In this document: positions 1-13,000 of the stretch, in pieces
How positions within the stretch are numbered: position 1 is the stretch's first letter
Layout: every line of letters starts with the position of its first letter
Source of the DNA: Otis tarda
Taxonomy: Eukaryota > Chordata > Aves > Otidiformes > Otididae
Length of the DNA: 64,000 nucleotides
Assembly (NCBI GenBank): GCA_026413225.1
Contig: CM048560.1
Coordinates: forward strand, 11,116,001-11,180,000
Direction of reading: 5' to 3'
Translations under genes and position numbers: made by a program
Notes under the pieces: model-generated
Seen by the model: only the letters and a program-made list of their open reading frames with translations
Told to the model about the DNA's origin: nothing
Database searches by the model: none

Positions 1-3000
1 ACTACAGAATGAGTTTCCATCACCCCCTTCCTTGCCAGCATGTGCAAGCCTGACTGAGCAGGAGTTTGCCATGGCATTTAGCAAGACTGCCACAGCCTAA
101 GTAAGAACATACTTGGGTGACAGACCAGTGTGGCATAAAAGTTGCTTTCTCAATCGGCACTGTCTGCAGGACTCTTGGTAGGAGGACCCAGGGACCAGGA
201 GAAAGGCTGTGCAAGGGGGGCAGGGAAGGCAGGACAGTCTGGTTGCTTGCCATGCTCCCTGCCTTTTCCTCTGCACCAGCCCAGGGCTGGCTGTGCCGTG
301 CTGTCTGGCAGGGCTGGGAGCTGGCACTTGGATGTGACAGACAGGGAGTCCGTGACAGTCCCTGGGCACAGGAAGCTCGTTTGGTCTTCACCTCTGGCAG
401 GTTTTTCCATCACTGCTCAGCCTGCAAGACAAGGTGCAAGGGCAGTTTGGTGCTGTATACTGTTCAGGCTCTTTGTTTCCCAACCATGGCCAGCAGCAAA
501 AGGCATCGCAGTGAATGGATCATGTGGGTGATAGACAGGTGGCATCTTCCCACCTATCTTTGCCTGGAACAGGGGTACTTAGCTGGAGTGAAGCATCTCA
601 TAGCACATGGGAGTCAGACTTGGTCTCCATACAAAGCTACTGAAACAGTCATGGGAGCGCCTAGCGTCTGAGCAGTGCTATCCCTGAGAAGAGGGCTTGC
701 ACCTGGGGAAAGGCATCCATCCTGCCCAGGGCAGCGCTGACACAGGGAAAGCTCTCAGTGGCTTAGGGGCACAGTCAGCTTCCCCTACACTCAACAGTCT
801 TCCAGTTGAAATGCCCATCCTTACAGGACAGCTTCCACTAGACCAAAAAAGGTACTTAAGAAATCCAAACCCAATGATGTGCCTTAGCACACAGCCTGGA
901 TTTGTGTCCAAACCAGATGTGGAGATTGCATATGCTTATTTTGAATTAGTCATTCCAGAGTGTGCACTGGTATTTGTTTTCCTCCCACAAGAACCATGGG
1001 TGGTTTTAACAGATTTAATCTGTGTCTTGGGCTTGGGCTGCAGGAATAACTGCTGACAGAGCCAGCTTGCCCAGCTCTTTGCGGTCCCGTTCACAATGTC
1101 ACTGGGCACCTCTTCTTCCAGTGTGGTTCAAAGCTCCCTGAGTGGTGACACTGGAGCACTGGCAATGGGATTCAGTTCAGTGCCTTTGTAGCACTGAGAA
1201 TAGGGCACTGGAAGAAGGTGTCTGCTGGTGCCAGCAAGAAATTACTCCGGAGATGTGCCTGGGCCGCAATGGACCTGGGCTTGCAATGTGTAAGATATGC
1301 AGACTGACATTCAAACCAATGGTGGCAAAGTGGCAAATGAAAAATAGCCTGTGGCAGTTGTGCAAGGGAAAGAGGATCTAGACTCTCTCTGCACACGTGT
1401 GAAGGCTGTTATTTGACTTATTGCCAAAAAAAAAAAGATGATTTTCAATCCCTGCTAGTTAATTCCTGCAATTTATCAATTACTGGTTAGCGAGGCCATG
1501 AAGTGTGTGTCACATGGTAGGGAAAGCTTGACTCAGGTTTCCCAGGCTGTGGGATATTTTGTGGGGAAGACTTGCTTTCTGAAAGTTGCTCCTGACGGAT
1601 GCACTACCTGCCTATGCCTCCTTTGAGGGATGAGAGACCTGGAAGCTCTGCCTCCAGCTGGGCAGTGAGTCCAGCTGCTGTTTCAATTGATCTTTTTTTT
1701 TTTAACTATATTTTTGTCATTTAAATTTATCTGTGTAGATCTTTATTTACCTGCATGTATTCAGCAGTCTTGACATTTACAAATGATTTCCTTCATAGTC
1801 ACAGACCCATGGCCTTCTCCATGCCTCTGGCAGAAGGGCAGACTAATGCTGGTGCAGCTCCAGTGCGAGCTGAGGCTCTGGTTCATCCTTCCTCATCCTC
1901 TCAAGCTGGGCTTGGGCACAGCCTGGGCACTTCCCAGCCGCCTGCCAGGGGAGCTCTGGGATGGATCCCACACAGCAGAGCTGCGACTGCCTCCCACCGC
2001 TGCCCTGCTTCTGGCTCCTCCTGCAAACTGCTGAGCAGAGAAAGGTGCTAAAGCTGCAGTGACTGTTCTAGCACTGCTAGCAGAGTTTCCAGCACAGCCT
2101 GGAGTTTTCCAGTTGCTTGATGATTTTTTTTTGTGTGTGTGTGTATAAATAACTCTTGGTTACTGCAGGGCACTCGGAGATGACCATCACATCCCAAGTG
2201 TGTGCTCTGTGTAGACAGGCTCTTCCCCTCTCAGTATGTGCTTAGGTAGTCACAAGGTGTCCATGGTATTGTGATTCAGGATTTATTTGCCTTTAACTCT
2301 AAAAGTAGTCAGAGCTCAATGTCCTATGTAGCCAGAGCAAATATTTCCTGCAGTGATCTGTTCTGTGGCAACCAGCAGAGATGCTGTGATTGTGCTTGAT
2401 TATGTTGGCGTGCCCCGAGGTGATGTGGGGTTTCCTGCAAGTCAGGCAGAACTGAGGTAAAAGCAATGCCTTGAAAAGCCATAGTAATCGTGAGTGAAAC
2501 ACTGATGACTTTGCCAAAATCAGCACACCAGTCACCTTTTAAACCAAAATCAGCTGCTGATTTTGATCTATGACAAGATAAGCCAAATGACTTTCAAAAT
2601 GGACAGTTCCCTTCTGGCTTCTGGTGTACTGCCTGTTAAAATATTTATTACTTGTCTTTCTACAACATGTCCAGCTTCCTCTGTACAATTCTTGTTGATA
2701 CCAAAAATAGCTCATATTTTTATTGCTGTTCCTCTAGGATTTCCTGACTAATTCCTGAAACAATACTGATTGGAATGTAATGTGATCTTGGACTGAATGC
2801 GTGGAACAGAAAACACGAATGAGTGAAATCCTAAAGCATTTCCTCCAGCTTCTTTCTACAGCATCAGGAAAGGGAATGCTGCATCCTGTAGGTCTTGGAT
2901 CTTTCATTCATTTCCAATATGGAATTCCCTAGGCAAGCCAAGTTGTTGTTTTGCTGTGTTCCTAATTTGCCAGTACCCTTCAGATATGTTCTACTGCAAC

Positions 3001-4734
3001 AATGCTGTGCTGCTTATTAAGGCTCTGGACTTGCTGGTTGTTCTCCAGCCTAAACATACATGAACTCTGCTGCTTGTCAAACCTGCTACCCTGTGTTGCT
3101 AATGCTGGTGAGGGGGAAATGTATGCCATGACTCTAGTACATCAGAGAGCTCTGTACCTTGCTGGTTTTATCTGCTGGGATTTCTTCCTTGTGCCTCATA
3201 TGAGAACGCATTTTCTTCCTACGGCATCTCTGTGCAGAAATCTTTTTCACTTGCTGCCCTACATGGATGAGGAAACCCTTGGGTCTTTCTGCTTGCCACT
3301 TTTCATTTGCAGCCCAAACAATGCAGAGACCTTAGGAGGATGAGCAGCAGGTCCAGAATTTCCGTGCAAAGAAGCAGATCACAATAGGGTTGTGAGCTTT
3401 GTCTGATCCCTAGTTGCTAGCATATGTAGTGAGGGATGCACACTGCTGGTGTTGTTCCCCACACTGTGCCACCAAGCTGGCAATCTTTGGCCACTGCAAG
3501 TCAGCCGCAAATTTGCATGGAGCATGCAAGTGAGCCTGTCAGTCTTGTGAAGATAGCTACACAGACAGTACTTACTACCATGACTTAGCTGTGAGCAGGA
3601 AGCATCACAAGTGGGCCAGATATAATAGCTGGTTTCCCAGGAAGGGAGTCTCCAGCTGCACAGGAGCCAACAAGAGTTGCTCACAGTTGGCACCACAGTA
3701 CAAGCAGAAGGATGTACTCGTTTCCTAGCGTGCTGTGCTCTGTCTTCCTGCAGTTCTTCCTTAATAGCGGAGGTTCACAAACACCAACAGGGAAGCGACT
3801 GGAGAAGTGCAGGATGTTGGAGTGCTAAGAGGATCTAGCTGGAACAAGGTTAGTCCTCGTTTCTCCTAGACACATTGGAAGTCTCTCCTTCCATATGTGG
3901 CTCAAGAAGCAGTGTACCTGCTGTCAGACCACTGGCAATGTCAGATTGAATTCTGTAATTAGGAATAGTTGGAAGATGGTGGCATATATCTTGGGCCAGC
4001 TGTTTTCCGTCATGGTTTTTGGATGCTAGTGAGGATCTCTGATTCCTGAGCCTGGTTATTAAACTTTGCAGTTCTCATGTTACTAATGTTTCCAGGTGGA
4101 ATAACCTCTAGAGGGTGGTGCTTAAAATCCTGAGAGTCTGCCTAGAAGGATCACAGGTAATTGTGCCCCAGTGAACAAAGGAAAGCATTTCCCAGGCACA
4201 TTCTTGCAGTTCAGGGAGAGGTGGAGATCTTTCTTTTTCAGTTAGATCTGCACTGTAGTTAGGATTGTAACTGTGTTTTTTCATCAGCTGTTGATGCTAA
4301 CTACTTCTCTTTAGGCTCTCTGAATGCATGAATGAAAAGGAATATGGTAATAGTACAATTATGAAATGATTTAATGAGGATTTTTACTATTTAATATTCT
4401 ACCACTACTATTGTTATCTGTCAGCATAGATATGAATTTTCTTCCTAGCAAAACATTTCCCTTGGGAATGAGTAACAAAAATCCCCAAATATTTGCAAAG
4501 CAAAAGCAGTTGCATCGGCCTACCGATTAACAGACAGGGTGCCAGAGGATCTCACGAATCTGCGTGACTGAATGAGAATATGGCAAATCAAATTTGTTAC
4601 CAATCACTGCAAAGTAATGTGTGTGGGAAATAAGGGCTTGCTCTAGGGATATATGTTGACATTGTAAATAGCTGTTGGAATCAGTGTAGGTGGCTGGCTG
4701 AAAACCTCACCTCAGCTTCTAGTGGGAGTAGAAG
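1..4734. other. Unassigned non-coding DNA
   Basis: I see no gene or recognisable repeat here. A GC-rich patch at about 1830-2040 and another at 180-330 give longish open frames on both strands (up to 184 codons from 117), but these have no motif and no consistent frame. A T9 run followed by a short GT dinucleotide run lies at 2124-2145, an A-run at about 1426-1436, and a 10-bp-arm inverted repeat with a 1-nt spacer at 2545-2565. Unique intergenic or intronic sequence is the simplest reading. Confidence 0.6.
2124..2145. repeat. T-run plus (GT)n microsatellite
   Basis: Nine T's run directly into seven GT units. It is a short simple repeat of the sort expected in vertebrate non-coding DNA, and no gene is near it. 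Confidence 0.8.
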
Positions 4735-5330
4735 AGTCAAACAGAATTCAGAGAAAAATGAAACATAAATCCATATTGCACCCACATCTGCAGTGCTGGT
4801 GGCAGTTCCAGCCAGTTTATCTGAGACACGTTACAGTAGAGCTATAGGAATTGCAGAGGTGGGCAACTAGGATGATGAGCTTTCATATGCAAGGTGACTA
4901 CACAAAGCTGCTTTGTTTAGAAAGAGGCAATTATGAGGAGACGTGCTGGAGACCTATGCATTTATCCCCAGAGAAGTGAAATTGTTTCAGTCATGATTGC
5001 TTGTAGTAGAAGTGCAGGGGCATATGGTGAATTTATTCAGCAGCAGGTAAGTCAGCAAGTAGTGTTTTCACAACACAATCCAAATGCAATGAATTGCGAC
5101 AGGATATTAGAGGCCAGAAATATACCTAGTCAGAGGGGTTAGATATGTTTGTGGAAAGTAGGTCCATGACTGTTAAAGACCTCTGTTCAGGAAGTCAGCA
5201 AATTTTGCTTGCTGGGAGGTGTAAAGAAGGGTCCTGTACTATGTACACACCTTTTTGTGCTCCTCCTGAATGATCCAATTTTTGCCACCGTCAGAAAGAG
5301 GATATTGGGCTAGATGGAGTAGCTGTCCTG
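4735..5330 (+). mobile_element. Ancient L3/CR1-type LINE, 3' end relic
   Basis: The stretch at 4853-4880 (gcagaggtgggcaactagga and onward) matches the well-conserved part of old amniote CR1/L3 reverse-transcriptase genes that encodes 'VQRRATKMI'. The segment at 5290-5319, ending in gatattgggctagatgga, is the characteristic L3 3' terminus (normally 'caggatactgggctagatgga'). Both landmarks are in the same orientation and at roughly the spacing expected for the last 600 bases. The coding part is full of stops and indels, so the copy is long dead. The 5' edge is approximate. The family call is from memory of the consensus. Confidence 0.72.
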
Positions 5331-7365
5331 GATGAAGACCACTGCAAGTGTTTATGTAAAAATTGAGCACTGTGTTGGACAGTGACATTGTGTGGACAGC
5401 TTTGAAGGGAAGTCTTGGTTTCTTGGGAGAAGATATTTGACCACCATGTGCTGCTACGTCCTTTCCTCTGCAAGCCCTTTTGTATTGTGACCTGGGAAAT
5501 ACTAGTAAAGGTTAAAGAAGCTTTACCTGTAAAGGCTTGATGAAAAATCAAGACAAGTCTTGCAGTGTATTAATAGACTGAGACCTCCAGGGAAAAAGAG
5601 GGGGTCTCTCAACTTGCTCACCGTTCTACTTCATGGCATCAAGCATGGAGCATGAGCGCAGAGATCCAGCAGCAGAGGATCTCAGAGGAGAGTAACTGAG
5701 TAGAGCCAAGCACCAGTTCAGAATAAACCACAAGACCTTTATTAACAGCTGTTGCCTGCTAGTAGGAATTACTTCCTAATCAACCTACAACTTTCATAAT
5801 GTCTCAGGTTTTGCTGAGCTTTCTCTCTGAGAGGATCCCTTGTGATGCTCAGTTGTTTTCCATTCTTTGTCTTCATGTTTGGATTGCACAGGGTGTATGT
5901 GGGCAGAATGAGAGGAAGAGGAAGGAAGGAAGAGGAAGCCTCACAAAGTTTTTGTGGTTTCACCCACAAAAGAAGCCAAATTTCCTCTATTTGCATGCTG
6001 TCCTCATCTCTCTGGGATAATAGCTTCCCTTCTAGTAGGCATAGTGTGCTGTTAACTTTTCACGTTTATGGCTTATGGGGAATGTGATCTTATATTGTGA
6101 GGCTCCTAAGAAAGGATTGAAGATTGGTCAGTAATCTGTGATGAAACTGGGAATTTCATTGCTTCAGTGTGTTGTAGAGCATAAATACAATAAGAAATTG
6201 ATCTGACACACAGAGGTTGAGAGGCTCTAAACCCAATGAATCCTGATGTAACTTCCAGTTGCGAAAACCCTAAGCAATGGTTTGCTACTTGAGCTCACAG
6301 GATATGCAGAAGGATGACTCATACATGTATCCTAATCCTGATATTCCCTCTAAAGCATTTGGTGCTACCTACTGCTAGAGGCAGACTTCTCAACTATTCT
6401 TTACTGTCTGATCTTGTGCAGCCATTCTTCTGCACTTGCATATACACATCCAGAGTGGCCAACAGTGTATAGCTGTTTGCAAATACACTTTATCTCCCCT
6501 TCCTACCAGAAGACTGTCATGCAGAAAGATGAGTGCTCTACCTAGTGTGATGGCCAAGACAACAGTGTAGGTCTTCACTGTAGTAAAGCAGGTGTGCAGG
6601 GAAACATATTTACATCTACCTTTTCTAGCTGTGGTTTTGCATGCCGAGGTGAGGTGCTTTAGTCAGTCCTGCACTTTAAAGCAATATATTTGATGTTTGA
6701 CTCCACTGCCCTGTTTCAAGGAGGCTTCTGGGAGTTCTTCACATTCAAAATGGACTCCTATCACTTAGACTACTTGGACCAAAGTGAATTCTGGAGTGTT
6801 CTGCCAGCGAGCCAGCTATGCACAAATTACAGGTGCTCTGGCTCTCACAGAGCTGGATGGAGCAGCAAAGGGAGTCAGGGAAGCTAGAAACAACATAAAA
6901 GCTGTATGCTAGGCTGAAATCTCTAAATTGCAAGGGCTAGAAAGTACAGTTGTGAAGGAAAGCTGTTTAGATTTTAGCCAAATTATCAGTATTTGTTGCC
7001 TCCAATATGGATAGAGGGTGGTGTGTAGCATTATATGCACTCTAGAGTGTGGTGCAGCTTTGCTAGCAGAGCATCTGCTGCCTCTTGGATGTGTATGCTT
7101 TGAATGTGACTGATGATGTGGCTTGCATATATGTACTTGTTGCCATACAAATAATCTTTGCAGTGATATTGAAGAGTGCAGGATCATGTCCTGGCTTGTT
7201 CATCTTGCCTGCCTAATGAAATCAGGTAGACATGTTGTTTCTGTCCTTTCCAGTTTCCTCACACATAGCAATTGGCAGGATATTTGCATTTGCAATAGGA
7301 AACACAAAGTAGAGTTCTATTTTAACATTTTTGCTCTTCAGTTTGTTGCCTAGCTTTTCCATCTA
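5331..7365. other. Unassigned non-coding DNA
   Basis: I recognise no gene. At 5580-5770 a segment carries AATAAA on the plus strand (5722-5727) and its reverse complement nearby (5738-5743) within moderately structured sequence, which could be a fragment of an LTR, but no ends or target duplication are visible. The rest has only short chance open frames on both strands. Confidence 0.5.
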
Positions 7366-8130
7366 ACCAAGTGCAAGGTCCTGCATGTGGGTCGTGGCAA
7401 TCCCAGGCACAAATACAGGCTGGGTGGAGAATGGATCAAGAGCAGCTCTGAGGAAAGGGACTTGGGCGTGATACTGGGTGAGCAGCTCAACGTGAGCTGG
7501 CAATGTGCCCTTGCGGCCCAGGCGGCCAACTGCATCCTGGGCTGTGTCAAGAGGAGTGTGGCCAGCAGGTCAAGGGAGGGGATTCTCCCCCTCTACTCTG
7601 CCCTGGTGAGACCCCACCTGCAGTACTGCGTCCAGTTCTGGAGCCCCGAACATAAGAAGGACATGGACCAGTTGGAGAGGGTCCAGAGGAGGGCCATGAA
7701 GATAAGGGGGCTGGAGCACCTCTCCTGTGAGGACAGGCTGAGAGAGCTGGGGATGTTCAGCCTGGAGAAGAGGAGGCTCTGGGGAGACCTTAGAGTGGCC
7801 TTCCAGTACCTAAAGGGGGCCTGCAGGAAAGATGGGGAGAGACTCTTCAGTAGGGCCTGTTGTGACAGGACTAGAGGTAATAGTTTCAAAATAGAGGGAG
7901 GTAGATTCAGATTAGATATTAGGAATACATTTTTTACACTGAGGGTTGTGGAAAACTGGAACAGATTTCTCAGAGAGGTGGTGGATTCCTCACCCTTGGA
8001 AACATTCAAGGCCAGGTTGGATGGGGCTCTGAGCAACCTGATCTGGTTGGAGATATCCCTGCTTCCTGCAGGAGGATTGGACTGGATGACCTTTGAAGGT
8101 CCCTTCCAACCCAAACCATTCTGTGATTCT
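7366..8130 (+). mobile_element. CR1 LINE, 5'-truncated copy (about 765 bp)
   Basis: This is the longest of the younger CR1 copies here. It starts at the 'aagtgcaaggtcctgcatgtgggtcg' equivalent, which lies in the part of ORF2 after the reverse-transcriptase core, and runs through the 3' end 'ggaaggtcccttccaaccc...ccattctgtgattct'. CR1 is a non-LTR retrotransposon whose copies are usually 5'-truncated and end in short ATTCTATG-like units instead of poly(A). Only a partial tail unit survives. The open frame is nearly undamaged, so the copy is younger than the relics at 4.7, 48 and 54.9 kb. See the embedded open frame at 7387-8175. Confidence 0.95.
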
Positions 8131-8175
8131 AAGTATGCCTGTAGTTGTCAAGTTATAAGTAAAAAAAGTTGGTGA
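7387..8175 (+). pseudogene. CR1 ORF2 C-terminal remnant, open for 262 codons
   Basis: This is the C-terminal part of the CR1 ORF2 polyprotein (endonuclease plus reverse transcriptase); the endonuclease and catalytic reverse-transcriptase motifs are missing, so it cannot act. Recognisable landmarks are 'PLYSALVRPHLQYCVQFWSP' at residues 68-87, '[10 protein letters not shown]' at 96-105, '[17 protein letters not shown]' at about 115-131, and '[15 protein letters not shown]' at 205-219. The codon that is the stop (TAG) in three or four of the other copies in this window is TGG here (8044-8046), so the frame runs on through the 3' untranslated end for 43 further codons. One residue is missing in the usual '[10 protein letters not shown]' segment (here 'MKIRGLEHL'), an in-frame 3-base loss. 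The ATG is only the first in the surviving frame and not a native start. Confidence 0.9.
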
Positions 8176-10040
8176 TAATAAAGTTGCTATTGAGGTACAT
8201 AGAGCTGTGCTGATTCAATCTATGGAGAATCTGACCTTTTATTAGTGGGTTTCTGATGACTTGACCGTGTACTTGAGTGTTGTTCTGCCCCCACCCTTGC
8301 TGCGTAGAAAGTATCTGACTCAGATTCTTCTGTGACGATATCTGCTTCCCACTCCTACTGTAAAAACACCACCTTCTTGAGTTTGCAGTGGGGAATTAAG
8401 GAATTAAGAGCTAGGAAACCTTTGTTCTGTCCACCACTGAACTAAAGGACTTGAGTTATACCACTTATGTACACCTTTCTGAGAGCATCACATTTGTCCA
8501 CTTTATATGTACTTATTTATGCGAGCTGGATATTGCCACCAGCTCAGCTTTTTGTATGATCACTGATTGTCTTTTAACATTCCTCTCGCATATAACCAGA
8601 TTGTTTTCTGTGCAATTGTTTAATAACTGGAATGGCCCTCATCCACCTAAGTATGACTTTAGAGAAATAAGAGCATTATGACTCCTCTTTTCCAACCATT
8701 GTGTAAATTCAGGTTCAAAATGTCTTTTAGAAGTAGTACATGCAAACATCTTTGGTCTAAAGCAGGAAGTGTAAGTTGGTGCAGTCTACATTGGGGAACA
8801 AATGGATGGCATTGGACTAGAGGGGAAAAAGATAAGAAGGCATGAGAGAAGCTGAGTGAACCTGATTCTTAATCCTTTTTGCTCTGATCCAAATCAGGGA
8901 CGTGCCCGCTGGAGTCAATGAAACAACATTATTATGAGACAAGTATTTCTAGAATGGAAGAAATTAGATCAGATTGGCCTTGAAGCTCTCCTGCAGCAAA
9001 CATACTTGCTAAACCCTCACTGATGTGTGATAAATATGCTCCATCTACCCCAGAACCAGCTTTCTAGCACACAGTGTATTAAAGCTACCTCTGAAATGGA
9101 TTCCTCCAATGTTTTTTATCTCAGAGAGAGGAGTGCAGCTGAAAGCAACTTCTCCCACAATATGGTCACTCGAGGGTTGCCAGCCCAAGCCTGTGCCCTT
9201 CTGCCTGTTGTCGCCTTGTGGTCTGATTCCTCTCCTCCTTTAGCTTTACATCTTTGCAGTTTTATTTTCTATTTCAGGAGCACTACTTCTTACTTGAGGA
9301 AGGAGCTAAGTTATTTTTCTCACTTGTTTGTTCTTTTCATCAGTGTTGCCAGCACAAATATTTACAAGCAGTTGTCTCCTGCGTGTTGGAGAATGCAGTC
9401 TTTCATTGAACAGGGGTATGATTCATGCTGTAGAAACAGAAGATATTGGAGAGGCTGCATTAAAAAAAAATCTACTCTCCTCTCATGGAAAATGTGACTG
9501 TTTAAAGATACCATTTTTGTCCCACACTGGGAATAAACAATCTCAGAGCTATTTGTGGAAGAGGGATATCATCAATTACTTGAAAATTGCCTTGTTACTT
9601 GCCTTGTCCCCAAGGAAAACGTCAGCGTGTTGCAATCTCCCAGCTGGAGCCTTCTCCCTTAACTTGCTTCAGCATACTCTAAGGGATGTGGCGTAGGGGA
9701 GTTCGCACTTGGGAGCGACTCCTGTAATGTCTCACACTGATGCTACTGGAGAGGAGGCTGTGAGGCACTGTGTGAGCATTGGTCCTGCTCATAAAGGTGA
9801 ACAAGGAAAGCACTTCAACAGCTCTGGTGTTTCATCATGGCCTTTCGAGTTAATGTATCTGAGTGGTAAATTGACCTAGAATAAAAGTGCTTCAAGAAAC
9901 TACCATTTTTCTGCCTTGGAGAGCCTAACCAGAAATGCAGCATTTCAGCTTTCTAGAAGGAAAAACTATGAGGCAAAAATTTCTGAATTTGCTGGGAAAA
10001 TTTGCTAGGGAAAATTGAGCATTTTACTCTTTGGGGGGGA

Positions 10041-10069
10041 GGGAAATATTTCCCAAGGGAACATTTCCC
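10041..10069. repeat. Paired palindromes GGGAAATATTTCCC / GGGAACATTTCCC
   Basis: A perfect 14-bp palindrome at 10041-10054 is followed after two bases by a 13-bp near-copy at 10057-10069. Together they form a local tandem duplication of a palindromic unit. The half-sites resemble NF-kB/Rel sites (GGGR...YYCC), but the spacing of the first is longer than the usual 10-bp site, so a regulatory role is only a guess. Confidence 0.5.
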
Positions 10070-13000
10070 AGGCCTAAGCCTGCATTACCCAGAGGAGATG
10101 GAAGAGAGAGCCTGTGAGGGAGATATTTGCATAGGATAATATTGCCCATTCCCTTGGATCCTGGCAGAAACACTGGGTGGCTGAAAGCCTCTGTGTGAAC
10201 CATCCCTATGCCATTTGGATGGTCCACACTGACTGGTTAACAGCTGGTAGGAAAACACACAACCTTTGCCTACCTTGAGGTGGAAGGAGGAATCTACTGC
10301 TTGGGAAGACCTTAAGCATGAACAGGAGGGTTGGGACTCTCTCTGTAGGTGTGTTAACAGAACAACAGCTTGTCACTCAGGTAATTTTGGAAGGTTCTCT
10401 TGGGATGGTTAGAGCTAGAGTTTTAGGAAGTCAGTCCACCTGAGCAGGAAGATGATGTGTCTGCCAGCCCCAGGGACATATTGATAAGTTGAAATAATTT
10501 TTTTTTGTTTTTTCAAGGACTCATAATTCTAGATCCTGTTGCAATAACACCTCAGAACAATGTGCATTTTCTACGTCTGTCTGTGCCAATCCAACTTCTT
10601 GTACTGATGCAGTAGTAGATCTTAGTTTCCAATAAAGAATTAAATCAGCCACAGTGTAAGAATTGTATCATGTCTTCTCAACTCAACAAACTCTCACACA
10701 AGAGCACAGCAGAGCATGCAGCAAAGTACACTATATAGCAGCTCTGGATCCTGCTCTGGTGTCACTGTCCCCTGCCCTCACACCCACCTAAATGGGCTCA
10801 GGACCTCCATCCTTAATTCTGAGCCTGTAGGAAATTGTCTTAGGTTTTGCTAGTCCTCTGATAACTATACAAGATAACTGATCTGAGCAGTTGAAAAGGC
10901 AGCATTTTTTTTCCTTTACAGTTCTAGCTCTATTGTCTTCATAACACTGGTGTCCATTGGCTAGGGCAGTTCAAGACAAGCTCAGTTTTGTGTGACAGTC
11001 AATGCGAGTGAGATTGTTGAAGCATTTAGAATTCTTGCCTTGCTTAATCTCATCCTGAATAGCAATTATGTGTCTTCTAAGAAACTATGGACTGAGCAAC
11101 AACATCATGGTGGCAACAAGAAAGGAACGACCCTTTGAGAAATAACTGTGTGTCCTCTTCAGAGGTGCATTGACATCCTCAGGCCACGTCAGAGACCTTG
11201 TCCTACTACTCGCGCACCCAGCGTGACCATTTGTCGGGTTGTTGTATGGGAGAGGAGGATGGAGGGAAACCCCCTCTCCCTGTGGTGTCACTCGGCATTA
11301 TTTTCATGGTTCTATGCACTGTGCCTGAGAACAATGTCAGAGTAATATGCTGCTGAGTAATATGCAGAGTGCCACTTGGGTTTCTAAAACCAGTAGTGAA
11401 GGACCATGGCTGGGACCGCACTACACGTATTTGTCTGAGCTCACCATGGGACTTGGAGACTGGAATTTCCCCTTATGCGCTTTGCTCAGGGGGTGAGGGA
11501 GCCCTGTCAGAGTTGAAGCAAGATAACCACCCCACCTTATTTGCGCACAGGCGCCCTGCAAAGCCAGCTGTCGTGATGTGGGTGTGCAGAATGCATCTGG
11601 GCTTCATAAAGCGGGTGACCCTGAGATTAAAAAAAAAAACCTCTGCTAGAGGTATTTGGTTGAGTTCTCTACAGTATAACTGCAGATTTACACAGCTGCA
11701 GAGGGTGCCCTTCCCATCAATGCCTTTGTTGTGAAATACCCACATGTGGACACTGAAAATGTATGATGATGTTGTTGGATCATGCCACTACAGACTGTTG
11801 GGATACGGGCACTCGAAAACTAAGCTTCCTCTTTGTGTTTGAATACTTCAGCAGCAAAGTAGAGAGACAACACATCCTGAAAGGAAGGGGAAAAGTTGTG
11901 TCGTGTTCTCTCAACTTGGTGCTGCGTGGTTCCCAAGTCATTCTGTCTCCCAGTGCTTACTCTTACAGCTCCCTGGGCAGGAGTTCAGGGAACAGGCACA
12001 GCAAAGTTGTCCTTGAAGGATCATAGTTGTAAGAGTGCTAATGAGAAGAGTTTTCCACTCTAATAAATGGAAGCAAGTCAGGAAAACAAAGAGCTTTATT
12101 TTTTGATGAGTATAATCATCCAACAGGAGTGCAACTAGTGTTTTGTAACTCTTGCTGCTGCTCATTGACTTCTCAACAAGCTTTTTGATCAAAATCTGTT
12201 TCTGAACATACCGGCTGAATTCAATCTGCCAAAATCATTAAAGCACTCCTCTGTAGAAGTGAGTCTTGGTTTGCTCTGAGAAGATGGTTTTATTGCACAT
12301 AAACTATTACACTTTTGGGTCAGACTTATTGTTGATAAAGTTCCATTTGTTCCAGTGGCTTTCAATCAACATAAAAGTGGTTTAACTTCTTTGTCATCAA
12401 TGATATATGTTTTCTGCCTTTGGGATGATAATTAAAATCACGGAACAGTCTTTAAGCTATGAAAACTACCCTGGGTGATGCTTACCTTCAGTGAAAGGGT
12501 AGGAAAGTAGACCCTCAAGAGTATCAGTGGTCAGCCCACAGGTCACAAGGTGCTCTGGACCCTAAAAAGTGGGAAGTCAGTAGTAATAGCTTTGTAGCTA
12601 TTCTCTTGTCTGGGCAATGAAGTCCTCTGCTTGCCCCTTTACTGGGGCAAAGTGCTGGCGTTCCTATTTTCTTAATCAGAGTGAGCAGGGCTACTTGATT
12701 TCTTTTTTTTCCTGTATGCTCTGATGCCGTGCATCAGTCTGAAGGCAAAGGAGACTGTAAGGGTTAATGGGGACTTTGGAATGTATTTTGAAGTTAATAG
12801 CAACAGTTAATAGCAATAAATAATATGATTATCTCTAGCATCTCCTGCTTTCCATACTGGATTGATCTTAGCTAGTTGAGTATCTCACAGCTTCTGAGAG
12901 GATAGCGTTGCTACAAGTTAGAGGACAAGAAGAAATCACCTTTTCTCTGTAACACCTGATTATTGCATTTTACAAATTCTCAGCTAATTCTCTGAATCAG

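Noticed and set aside
117-671. 184-codon plus-strand open frame in a GC-rich patch
   Set aside because: Other frames on both strands are equally open over the same bases; low-complexity composition and no motif.
1830-2040. Possible CpG island promoter
   Set aside because: GC-rich but with very few CpG dinucleotides and no adjacent exon.
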